Source: a virus
Length of the DNA: 63,568 nucleotides
Direction: 5' to 3' (one strand)
Virus record (IMG/VR): IMGVR_UViG_3300021963_006734
Location: 1 to 63,568 of that record
The notes beneath the pieces are model-generated. The model had not been told where the DNA came from and did no database searches. It worked only from the letters and a program-made list of their open reading frames with translations. The position numbers and the translations under genes are program-made. How positions within the stretch are numbered: the stretch's first letter is position 1; every line of letters starts with the position of its first letter. Below are positions 43,750 to 51,475 of this stretch, piece by piece.

Positions 43750-44646
43750 ATGTCACAAAATGGAATACATATGAAATCAAACGTCAGACACAACAAAATT
43801 CGTAATACGGGCATTCTTTTCGAATTATTAGTCCGTAAAATTACTTCCGACGCATTGGAAAACCGTAAAAGTGATACGGCTATAAAACTTATGCGAGAAT
43901 ACTTCAATTCTAAAACAGAATTGGGTAAAGAATTAATACTCTATAGATCATTTTTCAATGTTCAGAACCTGAGTGAAGAAAAAGCATTTCAGTTGGTCGG
44001 ATTAATTTCCGAACAACGAAAGAGACTAAATGAAAATATGCTCAGTACACAAAAATATAATTTAATTAAAGAAATTAAAAAGTTTTACGATTTAAAAGAA
44101 TTCTTGGATGCAAGAATTCCTTCGTATAAAGTGTACGCGTCAATTTATAAAATGTTTGACGGGATGATTAACGAAATTACAGACTACGCAGAAATAGACA
44201 GTTTAGTTTCTGCAAAGTTTACTATAGTAGAGCATCTTACGGGTAATCTTGTTAATAAAGAAATAAAAAATGATACCCAATTATTTGAAACATTAAAGGC
44301 ACAAGAAGAAGATTTACGACTATTATCCTATCGTATATTAATAGAAAGATTTAATGAAAAGTATGCAGGATTAAATGACAGACAAAAAAATTTACTACGA
44401 GAATATATTTACAATGTATCAAATGGTGAACAGTTAAAAAAATACGCTGTAAAGGAAGCAGAACAACTTGTTAATGAATTAAAAATAAAAACCAAATTTG
44501 TAGATAACAAGATTACCCGTATTAAATTGTCTGAAGTTATCACACAACTAGAAAAAATTCGTTCGGTTAACATAGTAAAAGAAAATCATATGACTGCATT
44601 ACTCATTGCTTTGGAAATTACTAAAGCAATAGACACTAGAAAATAA
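43750..44646 (+). CDS. Head assembly protein (RHNKIRNTG family)
   Basis: 298 residues, helical and charged. The N-terminus RHNKIRNTGILFELLVRKIT is a signature I associate with T4-like phages, located between portal and prohead protease. An in-frame ATG at 43771 is an alternative start. It is likely a prohead core or assembly factor in the place occupied by gp67/gp68 in T4, though no homology to those is visible. Confidence 0.7.
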   Translation: MSQNGIHMKSNVRHNKIRNTGILFELLVRKITSDALENRKSDTAIKLMREYFNSKTELGKELILYRSFFNVQNLSEEKAFQLVGLISEQRKRLNENMLSTQKYNLIKEIKKFYDLKEFLDARIPSYKVYASIYKMFDGMINEITDYAEIDSLVSAKFTIVEHLTGNLVNKEIKNDTQLFETLKAQEEDLRLLSYRILIERFNEKYAGLNDRQKNLLREYIYNVSNGEQLKKYAVKEAEQLVNELKIKTKFVDNKITRIKLSEVITQLEKIRSVNIVKENHMTALLIALEITKAIDTRK

Positions 44647-44656
44647 GAGTTAACCT

Positions 44657-45154
44657 ATGAATCAACACGATAGACTCAGAGAAATGATCCGACAAATGAT
44701 CAGATCACAGTTAGAAGAAATGACCACCACTTCTGCTGTTCCTGGATACCTTACCCCGTATGCATTTCGAGGTAATAAAAAAGCATCGGTAGATAGAGCA
44801 AAACACATTGCAACCGACACAACAGGATTTAAATTAACTCCTCGTGGTGAAAAGGATATAAATCGTCCCGCCGATAAGATGGAAATCGTCACAAAAGATA
44901 TAAATGAAAATAAATATTATGAATATAAAAATGATGTGACGAAATCACCACATAGAAAAATTGCAGACGCCATTTCTCATTTAAATAAAAATTTACACGA
45001 AATAGAACGGGTAATAAAAATGAACGCTCGATTAAAAAATGAGTCGGGTATAACAAGTGAACAACTATGGAAGCGTACACAGCAAGGATTATTGAAGTTG
45101 GAATCCAAACTTCTTTCTATTGCAACACGCATCCGTGAAATTCGTGGACAATAA
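44657..45154 (+). CDS. Prohead core-like protein
   Basis: 165 residues. It begins with an amphipathic helix (REMIRQMIRSQLEE) ending in an L-x-E site, followed by MTTTSAVPGYLTPYAF, a motif I recall from many marine T4-like head proteins. The rest is basic and helical. A leader removed by gp21 is plausible. It lies 1 nt before the protease gene. Confidence 0.68.
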   Translation: MNQHDRLREMIRQMIRSQLEEMTTTSAVPGYLTPYAFRGNKKASVDRAKHIATDTTGFKLTPRGEKDINRPADKMEIVTKDINENKYYEYKNDVTKSPHRKIADAISHLNKNLHEIERVIKMNARLKNESGITSEQLWKRTQQGLLKLESKLLSIATRIREIRGQ

Positions 45155-45155
45155 T

Positions 45156-45743
45156 ATGCAAACACTTTTAGTTGAATATAATGTCATTTCATATGACAAC
45201 ACTTTATTAAACGAAGCAATGGATATAAGTAAACCACTCGTATTAAAAGATGTGGTATTACAAAGAGCCGATCACAAAAATCAAAACGGAAGAGTATATC
45301 CAAAAGATATATTAGCACGTGAAGCGGCAGTATACAAACAGAACTTCGTGGTACAGCGCAGAGCATTAGGAGAACTTGACCATCCAGAAAGTCCTGTAGT
45401 CAATCTAAAAAATGTATGCTGTAATGTAACAGATTTGTGGTTTGAAGGAACTGATGTAAAGGGAAATATTGAAATTCTTTCTACTCCATCTGGTAATATT
45501 GTTCGTGAATTAATTAAGAATAACATCCGATTGGGTGTTTCATCCCGTGGTATGGGATCGGTAAAACAAATTGGTGAAAGTACAGTTGAGGTCGGTGAAG
45601 ACTTTAATCTAATTTGTTTTGATATCGTAAGTAATCCATCAACACATGGTGCATTTATAAATGAAAATGCAGATAGTAAAATCGTAACACCATACTCTCG
45701 TATTGATGCATTAATTTACGATTTCTTGGGTGAATTAAAATAA
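45156..45743 (+). CDS. 21: Prohead maturation protease gp21
   Basis: 195 residues. It is a herpesvirus-type serine protease that cleaves scaffold, capsid and internal proteins after Glu. Catalytic H76 (GELDHPE) and the Ser in GVSSRGMGS (about 129-130) are visible. ATG 45156 is chosen; the ORF extends upstream into the previous gene. Self-processing may occur at LLNE20|A21. The other members of its presumed substrate set surround it. Confidence 0.93.
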   Translation: MQTLLVEYNVISYDNTLLNEAMDISKPLVLKDVVLQRADHKNQNGRVYPKDILAREAAVYKQNFVVQRRALGELDHPESPVVNLKNVCCNVTDLWFEGTDVKGNIEILSTPSGNIVRELIKNNIRLGVSSRGMGSVKQIGESTVEVGEDFNLICFDIVSNPSTHGAFINENADSKIVTPYSRIDALIYDFLGELK

Positions 45744-45762
45744 TCTTTAAAAGGAGTTGTTT

Positions 45763-46011
45763 ATGTTAACAGTTTTGGTTGTAGTTCTACTTGTATTTGG
45801 TATTGCATATTGGTTACACAAAAATAATCAACCAGTATTTACGCGATCAGTAAATAAGGTAGAAACCGTTGTTAAAGATGTTGTAGATGTAAATAATGAT
45901 GGTAAGGTAGATGTTAAGGATGCGGTAGAAGCAGTAAAGAAAGTAAAAAAGGCTGCAAAAATCACAGCAGAAAAAGTGAAAAAGACTGCAGGTCGTAAGA
46001 AGAAAAACTAA
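45763..46011 (+). CDS. Membrane-anchored EF-hand-loop protein with Lys-rich tail
   Basis: 82 residues. ATG 45763 has AAGGAG 7 nt upstream. One N-terminal hydrophobic helix (2-18) is followed by a linker and a perfect calcium-loop match DVNNDGKVDVKD. The C-terminus is Lys/Ala-rich (AAKITAEKVKKTAGRKKKN). It shares the loop with 38726 and 39050 but has a membrane helix in place of the leader. Role unknown; perhaps membrane-attached prohead assembly. Confidence 0.72.
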   Translation: MLTVLVVVLLVFGIAYWLHKNNQPVFTRSVNKVETVVKDVVDVNNDGKVDVKDAVEAVKKVKKAAKITAEKVKKTAGRKKKN

Positions 46012-46013
46012 TC

Positions 46014-46385
46014 ATGAAATTAATGGATTTATTATACGAAATTCATAATAAAGCCATTGTACATGACTTTGTAAAATTCGTTGCTCGGGAATTACAATTA
46101 AGTCATTTACCCAAAAAAATTCGTTTAACTAACGAACCGTTGGGACATACATTTGGAACTTATACACCAGATGCAGATGAATTGTACATATATGTTGGTA
46201 AACGACACATTGCCGATGTATTGCGTACCTTAGCACACGAATTGGTTCACCACAAGCAAATGGAACAAGATATTGAACCGGATGGTAGTGATGGATCCTC
46301 TGTAGAAAATGAAGCAAATGCGGTAGCAGGTACATTGATGCGAAAATATCGATATTCACATCCGGAAATATATTTGGAGAAGTAA
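46014..46385 (+). CDS. Zinc metallopeptidase, putatively packaged in the head
   Basis: 123 residues. H75-E76-L77-V78-H79 (LAHELVHHKQ) is a zincin active site, with E98 or E100 (VENEANAVAG) as third-ligand candidates. The N-terminus MKLMDLLYE matches the capsid-targeting leader of its neighbours. Inside the virion it could help processing or be injected to cut a host protein. Target unknown. The glutamate and both histidines are intact. Confidence 0.82.
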   Translation: MKLMDLLYEIHNKAIVHDFVKFVARELQLSHLPKKIRLTNEPLGHTFGTYTPDADELYIYVGKRHIADVLRTLAHELVHHKQMEQDIEPDGSDGSSVENEANAVAGTLMRKYRYSHPEIYLEK

Positions 46386-46386
46386 C

Positions 46387-46890
46387 ATGCCAGCAGTTAG
46401 TAAAGCGCAACAAAAATTATTTGGTATTGTACATGCTATACAAACCGGTAAAGCGGATCCTACAAAATTTAGTTCGATTGCAAGAAAATTGGCTAGAAAG
46501 ATGTCACATGCGGATGTGAAAAAATACGCAACAACAAAAATTGAAGATTTACCAAAGAAAATCAAGGAAATATTACAAACATCGGATGAAATAGCGATTG
46601 GTGGAACACCTGTGTCGGATTTCCCACCGGAAACTTCACAACAGCCACATATTTCCAATGATCCAACATTGGTTACCTTCGATGAAGATTATAGTGAAAA
46701 GCAAAGTAAAATATTTGCAATCGTCAAAGATAAAAAACCAATGGAATTGGATGGGGTGTTTGTTGATGTATATACCGCTGCATTATTAACAAAAGTGTTA
46801 CATAAGTTAACACCGGAAAATCGCAAGAAAATGTTATCACTTCCTGTTAATAAAATGGTAGCTACTGCGTATAAACTAGTAACTAGATAA
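46387..46890 (+). CDS. DUF3008-domain protein
   Basis: 167 residues. Residues 1-50 (MPAVSKAQQKLFGIVHAIQ, then LARKMSHADVKKYATTK) match the DUF3008 pattern found in many phages. A Pro/Thr linker follows, and the C-terminal 80 residues form a second helical domain. Function unknown. It lies 1 nt after the metallopeptidase gene. Confidence 0.78.
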   Translation: MPAVSKAQQKLFGIVHAIQTGKADPTKFSSIARKLARKMSHADVKKYATTKIEDLPKKIKEILQTSDEIAIGGTPVSDFPPETSQQPHISNDPTLVTFDEDYSEKQSKIFAIVKDKKPMELDGVFVDVYTAALLTKVLHKLTPENRKKMLSLPVNKMVATAYKLVTR

Positions 46891-46891
46891 T

Positions 46892-47596
46892 ATGGCAAGC
46901 GGTAAAATATTGTTTGTTAGTGATTTTGATGATACCTTGGCACGCACAGATGCCAAGGTAATTCTTATTCGTAATGGTGAACGAACGGAAATGGACCCCG
47001 CGGAATTTGCGGTGTACGAACCAGAAAAGGGTGATCAGTTTGATTTCTCTCAATTTGATCAATTAATTAATCCTCGTCCCATTCAACGATTTATTAAATT
47101 ATTAAAACAAGCTATTGGACGAGCTGATAAGATTTCAATTTTAACAGCACGCAATCATACATTACCAGTTGCACAATTTTTAAAGATGAATGGAATTACT
47201 TCTGGTGTATCTATTGCAGCGATTGGAAGCTCTGATCCTGAAAAGAAAGCAAGTTATATCCGTAAACACATTCAAGCTGGATTTGACAAAGTTGCGTTTA
47301 TTGACGATTCCCCAAAAAATATTGAAGCAGTAAAGCGACTTAGACAAGAATTTCCTGACGCAAAAATTTTAGCACATCAAGCAAAGGAAGAAGATGATCA
47401 TCCAAAAAATAAACCTACACAAACGGATGAACCAAAACAAACACAAAAAACAAAGTCAGAACCAGAAACTAGCTTGATTGCACAACAAGTTAAATCAATG
47501 GGACTGATAGATATGAAATTTGGACGATATGGAAAAGATGGTGTAGTTACGCATATTGTTCAAAACGGAAGATTGATTCCGAAACCCAAAAAATAA
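46892..47596 (+). CDS. HAD-superfamily phosphatase
   Basis: 234 residues. Motif I D11-F-D13-D-T15, motif II ILTAR (T85), a Lys near 118, and motif IV FIDDS (D138, D139) are all present, so it should be active. The fold suits a small-substrate or polynucleotide 3'-phosphatase like the phosphatase half of T4 Pnk. No kinase domain is attached. A charged linker (160-195) leads to a small C-terminal beta domain (GRYGKDGVVTHIV). It could act with the ligase fusion at 32456 in end repair, which is an inference. Confidence 0.82.
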   Translation: MASGKILFVSDFDDTLARTDAKVILIRNGERTEMDPAEFAVYEPEKGDQFDFSQFDQLINPRPIQRFIKLLKQAIGRADKISILTARNHTLPVAQFLKMNGITSGVSIAAIGSSDPEKKASYIRKHIQAGFDKVAFIDDSPKNIEAVKRLRQEFPDAKILAHQAKEEDDHPKNKPTQTDEPKQTQKTKSEPETSLIAQQVKSMGLIDMKFGRYGKDGVVTHIVQNGRLIPKPKK

Positions 47597-47624
47597 TATA
47601 AAATAAAATACGAAAGGGGGTTTT

Positions 47625-47843
47625 ATGCATGTAGAAGTAAAGGGAGATGGGAAGGACGATTTGGAAAAAGCATTACGAGTATTTACTCGAATGGTAAAGA
47701 AAGCAGAGATAGTCAATGAAGTTAAAAGACGAGAATTCTATGTTAAACGATCAAAGAAAAAAATACTAAAACAACAAGAAGCACTTCGTAAAAGAATTCG
47801 AGAAGAGAAAAAAGTAGAAAAAAGAAAAAACTCGGATTGGTAA
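47625..47843 (+). CDS. Ribosomal protein bS21 homologue
   Basis: 72 residues, matching bS21 in length and pattern: MHVEVKGDGKDDLEKALRVF, a basic middle (TRMVKKAEIVNEVKRREFY) and a KKKILKQQEALRKRIR tail. bS21 sits near the anti-SD helix of the 30S subunit and is the ribosomal protein most often carried by phages. The phage copy may replace the host one and bias translation. Leader CGAAAGGGGGTTTT before the ATG is identical to that of 53992. Confidence 0.88.
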   Translation: MHVEVKGDGKDDLEKALRVFTRMVKKAEIVNEVKRREFYVKRSKKKILKQQEALRKRIREEKKVEKRKNSDW

Positions 47844-47878
47844 AAATAACATTTTTCTAAATAATAACACTATATATT

Positions 47879-47911
47879 ACTAGTACACCTTTATTTGAGG
47901 TGTTTTCTAGT
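47879..47911 (+). terminator. Hairpin terminator after bS21
   Basis: ACACCT (47885-47890) pairs with AGGTGT (47898-47903), followed by TTTT; an outer ACTAG/CTAGT pairing (47879-47883 with 47907-47911) extends it. It ends the head-accessory operon before scaffold. Confidence 0.6.
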
Positions 47912-47917
47912 ATTTGA

Positions 47918-47926
47918 CTGTTTATA
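47918..47926 (+). promoter_or_regulatory. Late box variant CTGTTTATA
   Basis: One mismatch to CTATTTATA, 46 nt before the scaffold start and just after a terminator. It is the only candidate for driving scaffold and capsid. Confidence 0.55.
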
Positions 47927-47972
47927 ACCGCATAATGACTCTAAATAGTCGTTTTTATGGAGAACCCAAAGT

Positions 47973-49148
47973 ATGGCAGAAATTTCAAATCAACTTCTAA
48001 GAGATGCTATCGCAGATGCAGAAGCAGTTCGTCAAACCGCTATTGCAAACGCAAAGATCGCTTTGGAAGAAACATTTACACCTCAAATTAAGTCCATGTT
48101 GGCTCGCCGATTAAAGGCAGAAGCAATGGAAGCAGAAGGTGCAGAAAAGGCAAAGGAAGAACCATTCCAAGACGCAGACGCAGTTGGAGGAAATACTCCA
48201 GTTGATACATCAACAATTGGTGCTGGTGATAATAAAGAACCATCACCTGCAGCAAACGATTCATCCGACATAGATCAAGGAGGTGAAGGTGAATCAGACT
48301 CGTCAACTGACTGGTACGATGACTGGTCGGAATCGGATTTTGATCTTGATGAAGTAATCAAGGAATTGGAAGCAGATGTACAAGCACTTTCGGAAGCTGA
48401 AGAAGAGGAAGAAGAACTCGACGAAGCTATGCACGATGGTGAAGAAGAGGAAGAAGTGGATGAATATAAACTTGGAGAAGATGACAAATTACCGTCAGCT
48501 TCACCAGCAGATGTTCATGACAAAGAAGTTCCAGCACAATCCTCTGGTATCGGTAAGTCAGAAGCAGCTGCAACAGATGCATCCGATCCACATAAGTACG
48601 CAGTAAATCCAGCAAATCCAAAGATGGAAATGCATATGGATGGGGACACGGAAAAAGGTCATGAAGAAGGTGAAGAGGAACTTGATCTTGAAGCAATCCT
48701 TCGTGAATTAGAAGCCGAAGATGAAAAGGAAAAGAAATCATCCGAAGAAATGGCTCATAAGATGGATTCGCTACAAAAGGAACTTGCAGAATATCGTATG
48801 GTTGTAAATGTCCTACGAGGCAAGCTACAAGAAGTAAATCTTCTTAATGCAAAACTTTTGTTCACCAATAGATTGTTTAATAACAAGACATTGACCAACG
48901 AACAGAAAGTTGCAATTGTGGAAAACTTTGATAGAGCAACCACAGTGCGTGAAGTTAAGATTGTCTATACAACACTTGTTGAAACTCTCAATACAACAGC
49001 AAAGGCAATGAAGCGTCCAGCAAACACTGCTAAAGTTGTAACAGAAGGTTTAGCAAGTAAGGCAACCCCAAGTACAGCTCCAAAAGCTGAAATTTTGGAA
49101 GAAAATACTCTCGCAAAGAGATTACAACAACTCGCAGGCATTTTATAA
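47973..49148 (+). CDS. 22: Prohead core scaffold gp22
   Basis: 391 residues, very acidic in the middle (about 100-260, Glu/Asp runs) with helical ends. It lies directly before the capsid gene, as gp22 does in T4. gp22 forms the inner core on which gp23 assembles and is then degraded by gp21; several L-x-E sites are present. It is longer than T4 gp22 (269 aa) mainly through the acidic inserts. SD TGGAGA. Confidence 0.88.
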   Translation: MAEISNQLLRDAIADAEAVRQTAIANAKIALEETFTPQIKSMLARRLKAEAMEAEGAEKAKEEPFQDADAVGGNTPVDTSTIGAGDNKEPSPAANDSSDIDQGGEGESDSSTDWYDDWSESDFDLDEVIKELEADVQALSEAEEEEEELDEAMHDGEEEEEVDEYKLGEDDKLPSASPADVHDKEVPAQSSGIGKSEAAATDASDPHKYAVNPANPKMEMHMDGDTEKGHEEGEEELDLEAILRELEAEDEKEKKSSEEMAHKMDSLQKELAEYRMVVNVLRGKLQEVNLLNAKLLFTNRLFNNKTLTNEQKVAIVENFDRATTVREVKIVYTTLVETLNTTAKAMKRPANTAKVVTEGLASKATPSTAPKAEILEENTLAKRLQQLAGIL

Positions 49149-49168
49149 CCTATTAGGAGAAACAAATT

Positions 49169-50749
49169 ATGTCAGGTGTACAAGAATTTTTAGATGACGC
49201 TGGTTCAGCCCACAAAGTTGTGGTAGAAAAGACCCGTCAATTAGCAGGTAAGTGGGAAAAGTCAGGCCTTCTTGAAGGTTTGGCCGGACAAGAACGCCAA
49301 GGTATGGCGGTTATGCTTGAAAACCAAGCACAACAACTTCTTTCAGAAGCAACAACAACAAATCCAGGTGGATCAGGCACAGCTGGTGAAAACTGGGCAG
49401 GTGTCGCACTTCCATTAGTTCGTAAGGTATTCGGTTCAATCGCAAGTAAGAACTTCGTATCAGTACAACCAATGAACTTACCAGCAGGTTTGGTATTCTT
49501 CATGGATTTCAAGTATGCAAACACAGTAAATGGTAAGACAGCAGGTGGTTCACTTTATGGAACAACATCTGGTTCAGGCGTTCTTCCACGTGGTGGTTTC
49601 TACGGTGCTGGTGAATACGCATACTCAGTAAATGATGCAACATTAACACTCAACCCAGCAATCGCATCAGGTTCAGCAGTTGGTTATGGTGATGTAAACT
49701 ACAACGATACTTACTCATCATCATTTGCATCATTCTTCAAGTTCGTTGTTCCAGCAGTAAGTTTCTCAAACGCAGATTTCAACGCAGTTCGTTCATTCCG
49801 CGTAACAACAAATGTAGCAAACAGTGCACTTCTTCCAGAATTCACCAAGTATGACGGAACAAATGTTACACTTATCGTAAGTGGAACATCAGCTCTTGGT
49901 TCAATGGTATCTTGTTCAGCAGTAGAATATAACAAGCAACCAACAGACACCACCCGTGGTGACTTCGAAGATCGTGATAACTCAGTAACAAACTTGAACA
50001 TTCCACAAATTGATTTGGAACTTCGTTCAGAAACAATCGTTGCTAAGACCCGTAAGTTGAAGGCAGTCTGGTCACCAGAACTTGCACAAGACTTGAACGC
50101 ATACCACTCAGTAGATGCAGAAGCAGAATTAACAGCAATGTTAAGTGACTACATCTCAACTGAAATTGACCTCGAAATTCTTGATATGTTGATTGCAAAC
50201 GCAACCACAACAGAATTCTGGAACGCAGAAGTCGGTAAGGTATGGAACGGTTCAGCATTCGTACCAAGTGCAACATTGAGTGGACAAGCATGGACATCAA
50301 TGACCTGGTTCCAAACACTTGGTCAGAAGATGCAAAAGGTCAGTAACCGTATCCACCAACTCACAATGCGTGGTGGTGCTAACTTCGCAGTATGTTCACC
50401 AACTGTAGCAACAATCCTCGAAACCATTCCTGGTTTCATGGCAGCAACAGACGGTGATAAGATGGAATTTGCAGGTGGTGTAACCAAGGTTGGTTCATTC
50501 CAAAATCGTTACACAATCTACAAGAACCCATACATGACCGAAAATACATTGTTGATGGGCTTCCGTGGAAGTAACTTCCTCGAAACTGGTGCAGTATATG
50601 CTCCATATATCCCACTCATCATGACACCATTGGTCTATGATCCAAATAACTTCACACCACGCCGTGGCGTGATGACCCGTTACGCGAAGAAGATAGTCAG
50701 ACCCGAATTTTTTGGAAAAATCTTTATCGACGGACTCGCAACAGTCTAA
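49169..50749 (+). CDS. 23: Major capsid protein gp23
   Basis: 526 residues (T4: 521). The N-terminal 60 residues form the delta region, with predicted gp21 cleavage LLSE60|A61. HK97-fold features follow: NWAGVALPLVRKVFGSIASKNFVSVQPM, then PAGLVFFMDFKYA and, near the end, YAKKIVRPEFFGKIFIDGL. Codon use is visibly more GC-rich and regular than in neighbours, as expected for a highly expressed gene. SD TTAGGAG. Confidence 0.97.
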   Translation: MSGVQEFLDDAGSAHKVVVEKTRQLAGKWEKSGLLEGLAGQERQGMAVMLENQAQQLLSEATTTNPGGSGTAGENWAGVALPLVRKVFGSIASKNFVSVQPMNLPAGLVFFMDFKYANTVNGKTAGGSLYGTTSGSGVLPRGGFYGAGEYAYSVNDATLTLNPAIASGSAVGYGDVNYNDTYSSSFASFFKFVVPAVSFSNADFNAVRSFRVTTNVANSALLPEFTKYDGTNVTLIVSGTSALGSMVSCSAVEYNKQPTDTTRGDFEDRDNSVTNLNIPQIDLELRSETIVAKTRKLKAVWSPELAQDLNAYHSVDAEAELTAMLSDYISTEIDLEILDMLIANATTTEFWNAEVGKVWNGSAFVPSATLSGQAWTSMTWFQTLGQKMQKVSNRIHQLTMRGGANFAVCSPTVATILETIPGFMAATDGDKMEFAGGVTKVGSFQNRYTIYKNPYMTENTLLMGFRGSNFLETGAVYAPYIPLIMTPLVYDPNNFTPRRGVMTRYAKKIVRPEFFGKIFIDGLATV

Positions 50750-50776
50750 TAGATTTATCCAAAAAAGGAGCAAATT

Positions 50777-50801
50777 GGGGGTCCGAAAGGACTCCCTTTT
50801 T
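50777..50801 (+). terminator. Terminator after capsid gene
   Basis: GGGGGTCC (50777-50784) pairs with GGACTCCC (50789-50796) around a GAAA tetraloop, with one G-U, then TTTTT. Very stable. Confidence 0.9.
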
Positions 50802-50836
50802 GTTGCCCACAACTTCAGTTTTTACCATAAAACTCT

Positions 50837-50845
50837 CTATTTATA
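50837..50845 (+). promoter_or_regulatory. Late promoter box CTATTTATA
   Basis: Exact box 16 nt before the endonuclease start at 50862; AAGGAG follows as SD. Confidence 0.72.
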
Positions 50846-50861
50846 TAAAAAGGAGAATTTT

Positions 50862-51425
50862 ATGGAACATGTGATTTATAAATTAACATCACCGAGTGGA
50901 AAAATTTATATTGGTCGTACAAATAATTTTCAAGACAGAATGACGCAGCATAAACACTGTGCGTTAGTAAAAAAAATGAATAATTCTTTGTATAAAGCCA
51001 TGAGAAAGTATGGGTGGGAAAATTTTGTAAAAGAAATAATTGCTACCGCAAGTAGTCAAGAATCTGCTCAATTATTAGAAGAAGTATTAATTAAGCAATT
51101 TGATTCTGTTAAAAATGGATACAATGACACATATACCGGCGGTGGTGGAAATCAATTCGTAAATCAACCAGAACGATTAAAAACTTTTAAGAAAAAAATG
51201 TCACAAATTACTGCTGGTGACAAAAATGGCATGTATGGTAAGACACATAGTGACGAAGCACGGGAAAAACAAAAACAAAAAGCAAAAGGACGATTCTCGT
51301 TGGAATGGTATATTGACCGATATGGACAAAACGAAGGAACACAGTTATATACGAAACGATGTGAAAATTTGCGTAATCGTAAGTTGAATCGAAATGAAAA
51401 GGGTATATTTATTCCTTCGTTATAA
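50862..51425 (+). CDS. Free-standing GIY-YIG homing endonuclease (Seg-like)
   Basis: 187 residues. The GIY-YIG core appears as VIY (4-6) and YIG (16-18), with conserved R26 and a Glu in LLEEVLIKQ. A NUMOD3-type DNA-binding motif (GDKNGMYGKTHSDEAREK) follows, then a basic C-terminus. It sits alone between terminator and neck operon with its own late box and SD, as T4 seg genes do. It probably spreads by cutting phages lacking it near gp23 or gp13. ATG 50862 is chosen over an upstream in-frame start inside gp23. Confidence 0.88.
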   Translation: MEHVIYKLTSPSGKIYIGRTNNFQDRMTQHKHCALVKKMNNSLYKAMRKYGWENFVKEIIATASSQESAQLLEEVLIKQFDSVKNGYNDTYTGGGGNQFVNQPERLKTFKKKMSQITAGDKNGMYGKTHSDEAREKQKQKAKGRFSLEWYIDRYGQNEGTQLYTKRCENLRNRKLNRNEKGIFIPSL

Positions 51426-51436
51426 GTTATTTATGA

Positions 51437-51445
51437 CTATTTATA
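51437..51445 (+). promoter_or_regulatory. Late promoter box CTATTTATA
   Basis: Exact box 30 nt before gp13. Confidence 0.72.
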
Positions 51446-51475
51446 GTTTAGAGTCTTTCTACACATGAGATTACT

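Noticed and set aside
50712-50861. N-terminal extension of the GIY-YIG gene into gp23
   Set aside because: It would cross a strong terminator and the late box; ATG 50862 has AAGGAG and begins the GIY motif.
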